Source of the DNA: JBOGUF01 sp050696075
GTDB taxonomy: Bacteria; Chloroflexota; Chloroflexia; Thermomicrobiales; UBA6265
NCBI GenBank assembly: GCA_050696075.1
Contig: JBOGUF010000170.1
Coordinates: 1 to 14,432, forward strand
Reading direction: 5' to 3'
Length of the DNA: 14,432 nucleotides
A program made the position numbers and the translations under genes. The number at the start of each line of letters is the position of its first letter. Within the stretch, counting starts at the first letter, position 1. Positions 7,737 through 14,432 of this stretch are shown in pieces. The notes under the pieces are model-generated. The model had not been told where the DNA came from. It saw only the letters and a list, made by a program, of their open reading frames with translations, and did no database searches.

Positions 7737-8453
7737 ATGTCGTCAACCAGTGACAACTGCATCATGGTCGTCGGGGGGCACTCGGCGGACGCGGAGATCA
7801 TGGGCGGGGCGGCGGTGCTGAAGCACGTCGATGCCGGGTGGCGGGCGGTCATGGTGCACATGACGCCGGGCGAGAAAGGGCACCCGACCCTGTCGTCGGC
7901 GGAGTACAAGCTCCAGAAGGATGCAGAGGCGCAACGCGCGGCGGAGTTGCTGGGCGCCGGTTGCGTCATCATGCCTTGGCCGGACGGAGAACTGCCGGTC
8001 AACGAGGATGTCCAAATGGCGCTCGCGGACGTGATCCGCGAGTACCGGCCGACGATTATCCTCACCCATTGGAAGGGGAGCTTTCACCGCGACCACAACA
8101 ACACCCACGACAATGTCCTCGCCTCCCTCTTTTTCGCCGGGCTTCGCACTTTCGAACGCGCGCATCCGGCGCATCGGGTGCAGAAGGTCTATTTTGCCGA
8201 GAACTGGGAGGACGTAGAGAACTTCCGGCCGGAGCTCTACCTCGACACGACCGACGTCTTCGACCGTTACATCGAAGCGATCCATGCCTATGGCCTCTTC
8301 CGCGCCGAGTGGCCGACCTTTCGCTACGAGCAGTGGTACCGCGGCGCGAGCACGATGCGCGGCGCCGAAGTAGGCGTCGAGCAGGCCGTCGCCTTGATGC
8401 CGCACAAGAGTTTTTTCGGCGAACGGCAGACAATCGAGCTGTTGGGCCAGTAA
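7737..8453 (+). CDS. PIG-L (LmbE-like) family deacetylase
   Basis: A 238-aa cytosolic zinc-dependent deacetylase-fold protein. Family members (MshB, BshB, GlcNAc-PI deacetylase) remove the acetyl group from GlcNAc moieties. The N-terminal metal motif is VGGHSADAEIMGG (H15, D18, E20) and the second is FHRDHNNTHDNV (H117, D119, H120, H124). MTPGEKGHP at 42-50 and WPDGELP at 81-87 are further family landmarks. Canonical members have HPDDE, where the first Asp is the proposed general base. Here that position is Ala17, so either another residue serves or this is a divergent subgroup with a different reaction. It lies 128 bp upstream of murQ on the same strand, so an amino-sugar substrate is plausible but not shown. 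Confidence 0.88.
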   Translation: MSSTSDNCIMVVGGHSADAEIMGGAAVLKHVDAGWRAVMVHMTPGEKGHPTLSSAEYKLQKDAEAQRAAELLGAGCVIMPWPDGELPVNEDVQMALADVIREYRPTIILTHWKGSFHRDHNNTHDNVLASLFFAGLRTFERAHPAHRVQKVYFAENWEDVENFRPELYLDTTDVFDRYIEAIHAYGLFRAEWPTFRYEQWYRGASTMRGAEVGVEQAVALMPHKSFFGERQTIELLGQ

Positions 8454-8581
8454 CCTCGTCAAGACTTGATCTATTCTTGTGCCAGTTAGGTGAGCGCCGG
8501 CCGTGCGCCCCAACGGTTGGGCATTGTCGGTGCGCACGGTGGCGCGCCCACGACCGGCGCGGATTGGACCACGAGATCGGG

Positions 8582-9499
8582 ATGCCTCCAGATACCTCAA
8601 TCAGACTCGATAGGCTCGAAACGGAACAGGTGAGTGCGCGCACTGCCGACATCGACCGCATGTCGCCGTTGGAGATCGTCGAAACGATCAACGCGGAAGA
8701 CGCGACGGTCGCGCTCGCGGTGCAACTGGCGCTGCCGCGGATTGCTGAGGCGATTGAGGGGATCGCGGAGCGCATGCGGCGAGGTGGGCGATTGATCTAT
8801 GCCGGCGCGGGCACCTCCGGCCGGCTTGGCGTCCTTGACGCGTCGGAGTGCCCGCCGACCTTTAATACGCCGCGTGGGTTGGTCGTCGGTCTGATCGCGG
8901 GCGGCAACCGGGCGCTGACAGAGTCGATTGAGGCCGCCGAGGATTCTCAGGATGCGGGTCGGGCGGACGTCGCCGCGCTCAATGTCGGTGAAGCGGATAC
9001 GGTCGTCGGGATTGCCGCCAGCGGGCGCACGCCATTCGTTCTGGGGGCCGTCGCGGAGGCGCGGGAGCGTGGAGCACTGACCGTCGGCGTCGCCTGCACG
9101 ACCGGCTCGCCGCTGGCGGACCGGGTGACGATCCTGATCGCCCCGGTCGTCGGACCAGAGGTGATCACCGGCTCGACGCGGCTCAAAGCTGGGACGGCGC
9201 AAAAGATGGTGCTGAACATGCTCAGCACCGGGACGATGATCCTGCTTGGCAAAACCTTCGGCAATCTGATGGTCGACATGAGGCCGACAAACGCGAAGCT
9301 GCGCGCGCGCGCGATCCGCATCGTCGGATTGGCAACTGGGCTCGACGAGAGCGAGGCGGCCGCGTTGCTGCGCGACTGCGACCACGAGGTGAAGACGGCG
9401 ATCGTGGCGGCGCTGACGGGCGTCGACGCCGTGACGGCGCGGGAGCGACTGGCGAGGGCGGGGGGCGTTGTCCGGACCGCCATTCAGGAGCATGCCTGA
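8582..9499 (+). CDS. murQ: N-acetylmuramic acid 6-phosphate etherase
   Basis: MurQ cleaves the lactyl ether of MurNAc-6-phosphate to give GlcNAc-6-phosphate and D-lactate in the cytosol, a step in peptidoglycan recycling. The 305-aa product matches the family length (about 300). The SIS fold carries GAGTSGRLGVLDASECPPTF (about 75-94), including E89, which corresponds to a catalytic Glu of E. coli MurQ. The second catalytic Glu fits E120 (SIEAAEDSQDAG). The hallmark PEVITGSTRLKAGTAQKMV segment is complete. ATG 8582 is chosen by family length; a weak GAG element precedes it, and the frame stays open upstream without similarity. The stop overlaps the next start (TGATG at 9497-9501), so translation is probably coupled. 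The 128-bp leader region may hold the operon promoter, but no convincing hexamers are seen. Confidence 0.96.
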   Translation: MPPDTSIRLDRLETEQVSARTADIDRMSPLEIVETINAEDATVALAVQLALPRIAEAIEGIAERMRRGGRLIYAGAGTSGRLGVLDASECPPTFNTPRGLVVGLIAGGNRALTESIEAAEDSQDAGRADVAALNVGEADTVVGIAASGRTPFVLGAVAEARERGALTVGVACTTGSPLADRVTILIAPVVGPEVITGSTRLKAGTAQKMVLNMLSTGTMILLGKTFGNLMVDMRPTNAKLRARAIRIVGLATGLDESEAAALLRDCDHEVKTAIVAALTGVDAVTARERLARAGGVVRTAIQEHA

Positions 9500-10407
9500 T
9501 GCCGAACCTCTACGCCGGCATCGACGGGGGCGGGACGAAGACGCTGGCCGTGGTTGTCGACGAAGCCGGGCGCGAGCGCGGGCGGGCGGTGGCCGGCGGG
9601 TCGAACTTGGCGGTGGTCGGCGTCGAGCCGGCCGCGGCCGAGATCACGACCGCGCTGCGGATGGCGGTTGCGCGGGCGGGGGCGGCGCTACCGGTCACGG
9701 CGGCATGGGTCGGCCTCGCCGGGGTGGACCATGTCGGGACGCGCGACCTGATGCTGCCCCACTTGCGGGAGATGGCCGGCGACGTGCGCCTCGGTAACGA
9801 CGCCGAATTGGTGTTGACCGCGCTGCCGGGCGCGACCGGCGTCGCCGTCATCGGCGGCACCGGCTCAATCTGCCTCGGCCGCGACCCGAGCGGGAAGAGC
9901 TACCGGACCGGCGGTTGGGGTCATATCATCGGCGACGAGGGGAGCGGCTATGAGTTGGGGCAGCGCGCGTTGCAGGCCGCGTCGCGGGTCGCCGACGGGC
10001 GAGGGCCGCAAACGGCGCTGCTCGACGCGATCGTGAAGCACTGGAACCTGGAGACGCCCTGGCAGATGATCGAGCGGGTCTACCTGCATGGCGACAAGGC
10101 GAGCATCGCGGCGCTTTCTTCGCTCGTCTTCGACGCGGCGCGACAGGGAGACGCGGTCGCCCGCCGTTTCGTCTCGGACGCCGCGGGCGAACTCGCGATT
10201 GCGGCCGTGGCAGTGGCGGACAATCTCGACTTCGGAGGCGAATCGTTTGCTCTGGCCCTCGCGGGCGGGCTGCTCACCCATGAAGCGACCTTCCGGCAGA
10301 TGGTGGCACGCCGCATTCGCCGGAGGCGCGCGGTTGGCCACGTCGCGGTCGTGACGGATGTCGCACTGAGCGCGGCGCGTGCCGCCAAAGGCATGGGCCG
10401 GCCGTGA
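9499..10407 (+). CDS. BadF/BadG-type amino-sugar kinase (GlcNAc and/or MurNAc kinase)
   Basis: A 302-aa ASKHA-fold kinase of the BadF/BadG/BcrA/BcrD family. It probably phosphorylates the C6 hydroxyl of GlcNAc, MurNAc or both using ATP. The phosphate-1 loop is GIDGGGTKTLAVV (about 7-19), with N100-D101 as the likely catalytic acid region. The phosphate-2 loop is VAVIGGTGS (115-123), followed by GWGHIIGDEGSGYELG (139-154) and the adenosine motif ALAGGLLT (253-260). No iron-sulfur or CoA-reductase activator features are seen, so the activator branch of the family is unlikely. The start overlaps murQ by 1 base and the end overlaps nagA by 4. Tight coupling to murQ suggests it supplies MurNAc-6-phosphate, as the dual-specificity MurK of Clostridium acetobutylicum does. 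Substrate preference cannot be read from sequence. Confidence 0.88.
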   Translation: MPNLYAGIDGGGTKTLAVVVDEAGRERGRAVAGGSNLAVVGVEPAAAEITTALRMAVARAGAALPVTAAWVGLAGVDHVGTRDLMLPHLREMAGDVRLGNDAELVLTALPGATGVAVIGGTGSICLGRDPSGKSYRTGGWGHIIGDEGSGYELGQRALQAASRVADGRGPQTALLDAIVKHWNLETPWQMIERVYLHGDKASIAALSSLVFDAARQGDAVARRFVSDAAGELAIAAVAVADNLDFGGESFALALAGGLLTHEATFRQMVARRIRRRRAVGHVAVVTDVALSAARAAKGMGRP

Positions 10408-11534
10408 GCGCGGTGTCGATTCGCCGCGGCAACATCCTTCTCGACGGCCGATTCCATCCGGGCGCCGTCGCTTTCGCGGGAAACGCGATCACGGCGGTCG
10501 AGGTCGAGTCGGGCGGCGAGCTGTTACCCATCGCGCCGCACATCGCTCCGGGACTGATCGATCTTCAAGTCAACGGCGCGTTCGGGGTCGAAGTCGGCGA
10601 CGATCCAGATGCGATCCGCCTCTTGGCGCGGCGATTGCCCGAAAGCGGCGTCACGGCGTTCCTGCCGACGGTCGTCACCGCACCCGCCGATTACTACGAG
10701 CGTGCGTTCGCCGCCTTCGAGGCCGCGCGGGACGCGGCGGGCAGCCGGCCGCTCGGGTTGCATCTCGAAGGGCCGCTGCTGTCGCCCGCCCGCAAAGGAG
10801 CGCACCGGCTTGAACTGATCGAGGTGGCCGAGCCGTCGCTGCTCGATCAGTTCGCCGCGTCGGGGCTCGTCAAGATCGTGACGTTGGCGCCGGAGCGGCC
10901 AGGCGTCTTGCCGGCGATCGGGCGGCTGCGCGAGGCGGGGATCGTTGTCAGCCTCGGGCACACCGACGCCGCGATCGACCAGTTCCGGGCGGGTGTCGAC
11001 GCCGGAGCGACGATGGCGACCCACCTCTTCAACGCGATGTCGCCGTTTCATCACCGCAAGCCTGGCGTCATCGGCGCCGCGCTGATCGAGGATCGGGTTA
11101 CGGTCGGGCTGATCCCGGACGGCATCCATTGCCACCCGGCCGCTTTGCAACTTGCCGTCCGGGCGAAGGGGTGGCAACGGATCGCGATTGTCACCGACAT
11201 GATGACCGCCGCCGGGATGCCGCCCGGAACCTACGGCCTGATGGGACAGCAAGTGACGGTCGATGAGGAATCGGCACGGCTATCGGACGGCACGCTGGCG
11301 GGATCGATCATCATGATGGACGAAGCGGTACGGAACATTGTCCGATGGACCGAGACGACGCCAGCTCAGGCGCTATCGATGGCGAGCGAGGTCCCGGCGC
11401 GGGTGCTCGGTCTCGAACGAACTGGTCGGTTGGCCGTCGGCTACGATGGGGATTTGACCATCTTCGACGAGCAACTTCGGGTGATCGAGACGATCATCGG
11501 CGGGCAGACGGTCTACCGGCGGGAGGAAGCATGA
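10404..11534 (+). CDS. nagA: N-acetylglucosamine-6-phosphate deacetylase
   Basis: NagA hydrolyses GlcNAc-6-phosphate to GlcN-6-phosphate and acetate in the cytosol. The 376-aa product has the normal family length. Landmarks in order are APGLIDLQVNGAFG (48-61), LHLEGPLLSPARKGAH (119-134, metal-binding E122), VSLGHTDA (H186), THLFNAMSPFHHRKPG (H207), PDGIHCHP (238-245) and the catalytic Asp in VTDMMTAAGMPPG (D265). A C-terminal TGRLAVGYDGDLTIFD strand completes the amidohydrolase beta domain. The start is GTG 10404, inside the preceding stop (GTGA), which implies coupled translation. All expected active-site residues are present. Confidence 0.96.
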   Translation: MSAVSIRRGNILLDGRFHPGAVAFAGNAITAVEVESGGELLPIAPHIAPGLIDLQVNGAFGVEVGDDPDAIRLLARRLPESGVTAFLPTVVTAPADYYERAFAAFEAARDAAGSRPLGLHLEGPLLSPARKGAHRLELIEVAEPSLLDQFAASGLVKIVTLAPERPGVLPAIGRLREAGIVVSLGHTDAAIDQFRAGVDAGATMATHLFNAMSPFHHRKPGVIGAALIEDRVTVGLIPDGIHCHPAALQLAVRAKGWQRIAIVTDMMTAAGMPPGTYGLMGQQVTVDEESARLSDGTLAGSIIMMDEAVRNIVRWTETTPAQALSMASEVPARVLGLERTGRLAVGYDGDLTIFDEQLRVIETIIGGQTVYRREEA

Positions 11535-12565
11535 AGGGCAGCGTGATGGCGGCGGAGATCGCCGAGCAACCGGCGGTGCTGGAGCGCATCCAGCGCGACG
11601 GTTGGCCGGCAATCCGCGAGGTGGGCACAGCGATTGCCGCCCGCGATCCGCGGTTCGCCCTTTTCGTCGCCCGCGGCACCTCCGACCACGCCGCGCTCTA
11701 CGCCAAGTACCTGATCGAGACGCGGCTGGCGTTGCCGGCCGGGCTGGCCTCGCCCTCGACGATGACCGTCTACGACGCGCATCCGCGGATGGAAGGCGTG
11801 CTGGTCGTCGCGGTCAGTCAATCTGGAGCCTCGCCCGATTTGGTCGAGCCGGTCGCCCGCGCCCGAACGGGAGGGGCGATTACGGTTGCCGTCACCAATT
11901 CGGCTGACTCGCCGCTGGCGCGGACGGCCGAGTTCCACCTCGATGTCATGGCCGGGCCGGAGCAGGCGGTTGCCGCGACCAAGAGTTATACGGCGCAACT
12001 GCTGACGCTCTACCTCTTCGTCGAGGCCCTGGCCGGTGGGGACGGCGCGGTAGCTGACGCCTTGCCGGAGCAAGCGGACCGGCTGGTGGCGCGGCAAGAG
12101 GAAATCCGGCAGCTTGCCGTGCGCTACCGCTTCGCCGAACAGCTCGTGACGACCGCCCGTGGCTACAACTATCCGACGGCGCGCGAGGCGGCGTTGAAGC
12201 TGATGGAGACGAGCTACCTCGTCTGTCACGCTTTCTCCGGCGCCGACTTGCTGCACGGGCCGATGGCGATGATCGACCGCGGCTTTCCGGTCGTTGCCGT
12301 CGCGCCGACCGGCCCTGGCGGCGAGGCGCTACGGCCAGTCCTGGAGCGCCTGCGCGAGCTTGGCGCGGACACCTTGGTCCTGGGCGACCCAGATGCCATC
12401 CGCTTTGGCACCCGCGGTTTCCCGTTGGAAACCGCGGCGCCGGAGGTCCTCTCGCCGATCCTGGCGATCATCCCCCTGCAATTCCTCGCCTGGCAGCTCG
12501 CCCTGGAGCGTGGCGGCGACCCCGACCAACCGCGCGGGCTGAAGAAGGTGACGGAGACCTGGTAG
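11531..12565 (+). CDS. SIS-domain sugar isomerase, probable glucosamine-6-phosphate deaminase (NagB-II type)
   Basis: A 344-aa protein with two SIS domains, related to the isomerase half of GlmS but without the N-terminal glutaminase domain. It probably converts GlcN-6-phosphate to fructose-6-phosphate plus ammonia, as NagB-II enzymes do. The first SIS domain shows ARGTSDHAA (47-55), VSQSGASPD (95-103) and EQAVAATKSYTAQ (144-156). The second has EAALKLMETSY and SGADLLHGPMA, where His corresponds to the GlmS ring-opening His. It ends in QPRGLKKVTETW. ATG 11531 overlaps the nagA stop (ATGA) and has GGAGG at 11522-11526. No classical NagB is in the window. AgaS-like or fructosamine-phosphate activities are alternatives, but position directly after nagA favours NagB-II. 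Confidence 0.9.
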   Translation: MKGSVMAAEIAEQPAVLERIQRDGWPAIREVGTAIAARDPRFALFVARGTSDHAALYAKYLIETRLALPAGLASPSTMTVYDAHPRMEGVLVVAVSQSGASPDLVEPVARARTGGAITVAVTNSADSPLARTAEFHLDVMAGPEQAVAATKSYTAQLLTLYLFVEALAGGDGAVADALPEQADRLVARQEEIRQLAVRYRFAEQLVTTARGYNYPTAREAALKLMETSYLVCHAFSGADLLHGPMAMIDRGFPVVAVAPTGPGGEALRPVLERLRELGADTLVLGDPDAIRFGTRGFPLETAAPEVLSPILAIIPLQFLAWQLALERGGDPDQPRGLKKVTETW

Positions 12566-12768
12566 TCCGCCGCGCCGGTGCTGGAGGCGCTCGTTCGAGG
12601 ATAGAGGCCACGCTACGTATTCAGCACGGTCGCTAAATCTGTGACCGAAGATGTGGGTGTGTTTCGTGGCTTCCCCCGTCTTGACCGCGCAGACTCGAAT
12701 CCATCGCTTGATCCGCCGCTCGCCCCGCTGGTGGCGCGAGGTGCAGGCGGCAGGCGATGGGGCGATGC

Positions 12769-14432
12769 ATGGCGGTCACGGCGGATCTCGCAAAACCGAA
12801 GGATGCGCCGGCAACTGCCCACGCGGAACGTGCGCCGGCTGCCGGTGACGCGCGACTCACCGGCAGCCCGCTCCCCGCCCCCTTTTCGCCGGCGATAGCT
12901 CCCGGTGCGCTCAAGACCGGACCGAGTGCGCCGAACGTTCCGGACCTGCTGGGTCGCGTGCCTACCCTTGGCGCGCGGCGATCGCTGGTCGCGCACACGC
13001 AGCAACTGCACGGCAACCAGTATGCGCAACGGATGATTGCCCGCAACAGGGGGAGCGTTCGCCAGTCGGTAAACGGGCCGCGCTCGGGCGCCGCGATCAA
13101 CGGGAAGGCGCCGGCGAGCCAAGCGCCTCCGAGCGCCGGCCTCCCTCGGGCGCCTGCTTCCTCAGCAACGACCGCGCCGTCGAACGGCGTGAACGCCGCG
13201 GGTGAGTTCACCGGTGGGCTTCCCGTGACCGCAACCGGAACGGACGAGCGAGCCGTCGGCATCGCCGAGCTGGCGCCGATCGTCGATCAGGTCTCGGGGA
13301 GTCTCTCATCTTCCATTGCTGCCTCATTCGGTCAGCAGATCGCGGAGGCCGAGCGGGCGGCGAGCGCGGCGGTGGGCCAGGTCCAGGACGCGGCCGGCGG
13401 TCTCACGGGACGGATCGAGGCGGCCTTCACCGAGGGGCGTTCGACGCTGACCACGGCGTTTAACAGATCGCGCGCGGATGTCGAAGAGTCGAGCCTGGCG
13501 GCTCGCACCGAGGTCCAGCAATCCGCCGACGCCGGATACCAGCAGGTCGAGACGGGCAAGCAGGAGTCGCTCGGCCAGGTCGATGAGGCGCTCGGCCAGG
13601 CCGAATCGCGGGTTCAGTCGCGGGTGGAGACCGTTCGCGCCGAGGTTCAGCCCGTCGCTGGCCAGTCCGCGGTCGACGAACAGGCCGCGGCGGTCGCGGC
13701 CAGCTACCAGGGTGTCGACGGCGGTGACGCGGCGCAAGCGGCAGTAGAGGAGGTTGCCGGCCGCTCGACCGCCGAGTACGCAACCCAGGGCAGTGCGGCG
13801 ACTGCCGAACTGGACGGCGTGTCCACGGAGGCGACGAGGGTCTGGCAGGAAGAGGGTCAAACGGCCCGTCAGCACGTCGACGACGCGGCCCAGGTGGCCG
13901 CCAGCGTGATCGACCAGGGCCGGGCGCAAGCGGAGGAAGGTCTCACCGCCAAGGTCGACGAGCAACTGGGGGAGCTCAGCACGGGAGAATCCGAGACCCT
14001 GACCCAGTTGGAGACATCGCAAGCGGACGTGGCGCGCGATGCCGAAGCGAACACCGAAACAACCCTCAAAGCGGCGGCGGCGGACCTCCAGACCCAACGG
14101 CAGGGTCTCGAAGAGGCACGCGACGAGGCGTCCGCCGCGAGCGACGGGGCGAACGCTGAGTTCTCCGCGCTCATGCGGGAGTACCCCGACGCCACGGCCG
14201 ATCCGGAAGCCGTCCGGTCGTACTTCGAAGAGGCAGCGGCCACGCGGATTCAGGGGCTGGAGGAGCACCTTCGAGGCTACCAGGCTGAGTCCGAGTCGGC
14301 CTGGCAACAGGAGGCGGAGAACGTCGCCAGCCAGACGAGTGCGGCGGGCGACGACATCATCGCGTCGGTCGAAGCGGGCAAGGTGGCGACGACCTCGTCG
14401 CTCGGCGGCATGGTCGCGGAGGCCGACGCGGC
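12769..14432 (+). CDS. long Ala/Gln/Glu-rich coiled-coil protein, 3'-truncated by the window edge; possible eCIS-associated protein
   Basis: At least 554 codons are open from 12769 to the window end, with in-frame TGA stops upstream at 12682 and 12709. ATG 12769 (GGGG 6 nt before it) is chosen; ATG 12757 is an alternative. The N-terminal region (1-60) is Ala/Pro-rich without a signal peptide. Residues about 59-92 hold LLGRVPTLGARR and then HTQQLHGNQYAQRMIAR, similar to the LQ..xGNxxVQRxL motif often found in DUF4157-type, eCIS-linked proteins. A Pro/Ser/Ala linker (about 100-165) leads to a region from about 172 onward that is rich in Ala, Gln, Glu, Asp and Val, has almost no Pro, and shows heptad-like spacing, so it is predicted to be mostly coiled coil. 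No catalytic domain is visible so far; one could follow beyond the edge. A phage tape-measure-like or structural coiled-coil protein is the alternative. Coding status is confident, function is not. Confidence 0.8.
   Translation, partial: MAVTADLAKPKDAPATAHAERAPAAGDARLTGSPLPAPFSPAIAPGALKTGPSAPNVPDLLGRVPTLGARRSLVAHTQQLHGNQYAQRMIARNRGSVRQSVNGPRSGAAINGKAPASQAPPSAGLPRAPASSATTAPSNGVNAAGEFTGGLPVTATGTDERAVGIAELAPIVDQVSGSLSSSIAASFGQQIAEAERAASAAVGQVQDAAGGLTGRIEAAFTEGRSTLTTAFNRSRADVEESSLAARTEVQQSADAGYQQVETGKQESLGQVDEALGQAESRVQSRVETVRAEVQPVAGQSAVDEQAAAVAASYQGVDGGDAAQAAVEEVAGRSTAEYATQGSAATAELDGVSTEATRVWQEEGQTARQHVDDAAQVAASVIDQGRAQAEEGLTAKVDEQLGELSTGESETLTQLETSQADVARDAEANTETTLKAAAADLQTQRQGLEEARDEASAASDGANAEFSALMREYPDATADPEAVRSYFEEAAATRIQGLEEHLRGYQAESESAWQQEAENVASQTSAAGDDIIASVEAGKVATTSSLGGMVAEADA

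Noticed and set aside
7838..8581. Upstream extension of the murQ frame across the PIG-L gene
   Set aside because: The frame happens to be open, but MurQ family length and alignment begin at ATG 8582, and the extension is an out-of-frame shadow of the deacetylase gene.
8633..8644. Perfect 12-bp palindrome AGTGCGCGCACT
   Set aside because: It lies inside the murQ coding sequence and is easily explained by codon choice in GC-rich DNA.
12566..12768. Promoter, terminator or small gene between the SIS gene and the coiled-coil gene
   Set aside because: No convincing hexamers, hairpin with T-run or RBS-led small frame could be found in these 203 bp.
13324..14307. 327-codon minus-strand open frame at the right end
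   Set aside because: Its product is Arg/Leu/Gly-rich without motifs. The plus frame is open for more than 550 codons with heptad-like coiled-coil content and a GN-type motif upstream.

Overview
The window reads as a high-GC chromosomal segment of a bacterium, most likely a member of the Chloroflexota close to the Thermomicrobia. This is an inference from overall GC richness, the family content (a secreted protein with LamG-like repeats, a DUF2085 membrane protein, GTG/TTG starts) and GC-rich interspersed repeats. No rRNA, tRNA, CRISPR array, transposase or integrase was seen.

Layout. 1-120: almost four copies of a 32-bp GC-rich tandem repeat. 370-2838 (+): a membrane-anchored class B penicillin-binding protein with an NTF2/MecA_N-like domain, a dimerisation domain and a complete transpeptidase. 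3008-5764 (+): a large secreted multidomain protein with three LamG-like repeats, a PsbP-like domain, a Thr/Glu/Pro linker and a small C-terminal beta domain. 5761-5867: a telomere-like heptamer array that folds on itself into a long hairpin. 5979-6554 (+) and 6503-7579 (-): a DUF2085 membrane protein and an unrecognised protein of about seven membrane segments, which overlap tail to tail by 52 bp.

7737-12565 (+) is an amino-sugar block. A PIG-L-family deacetylase is followed, after a 128-bp gap, by four genes with start/stop overlaps of 1-4 bases: murQ, a BadF-type amino-sugar kinase, nagA and a GlmS-like SIS protein (probable NagB-II). Together the four could convert MurNAc and GlcNAc from cell-wall turnover to fructose-6-phosphate: kinase gives MurNAc-6-P or GlcNAc-6-P, MurQ removes lactate, NagA deacetylates, and the SIS protein deaminates/isomerises. 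No transporter or regulator for the pathway lies in the window.

12769 to the right edge (+) is a long open reading frame cut by the window end. It encodes a Pro/Ala-rich N-terminus carrying a short 'Q-x2-HGN-x3-QRMI' motif, then about 380 residues of Ala/Gln/Glu-rich predicted coiled coil. The motif resembles one seen in proteins linked to extracellular contractile injection systems (eCIS, DUF4157-type). This is the most likely entry point to an undescribed system, but the decisive neighbours lie outside the window.
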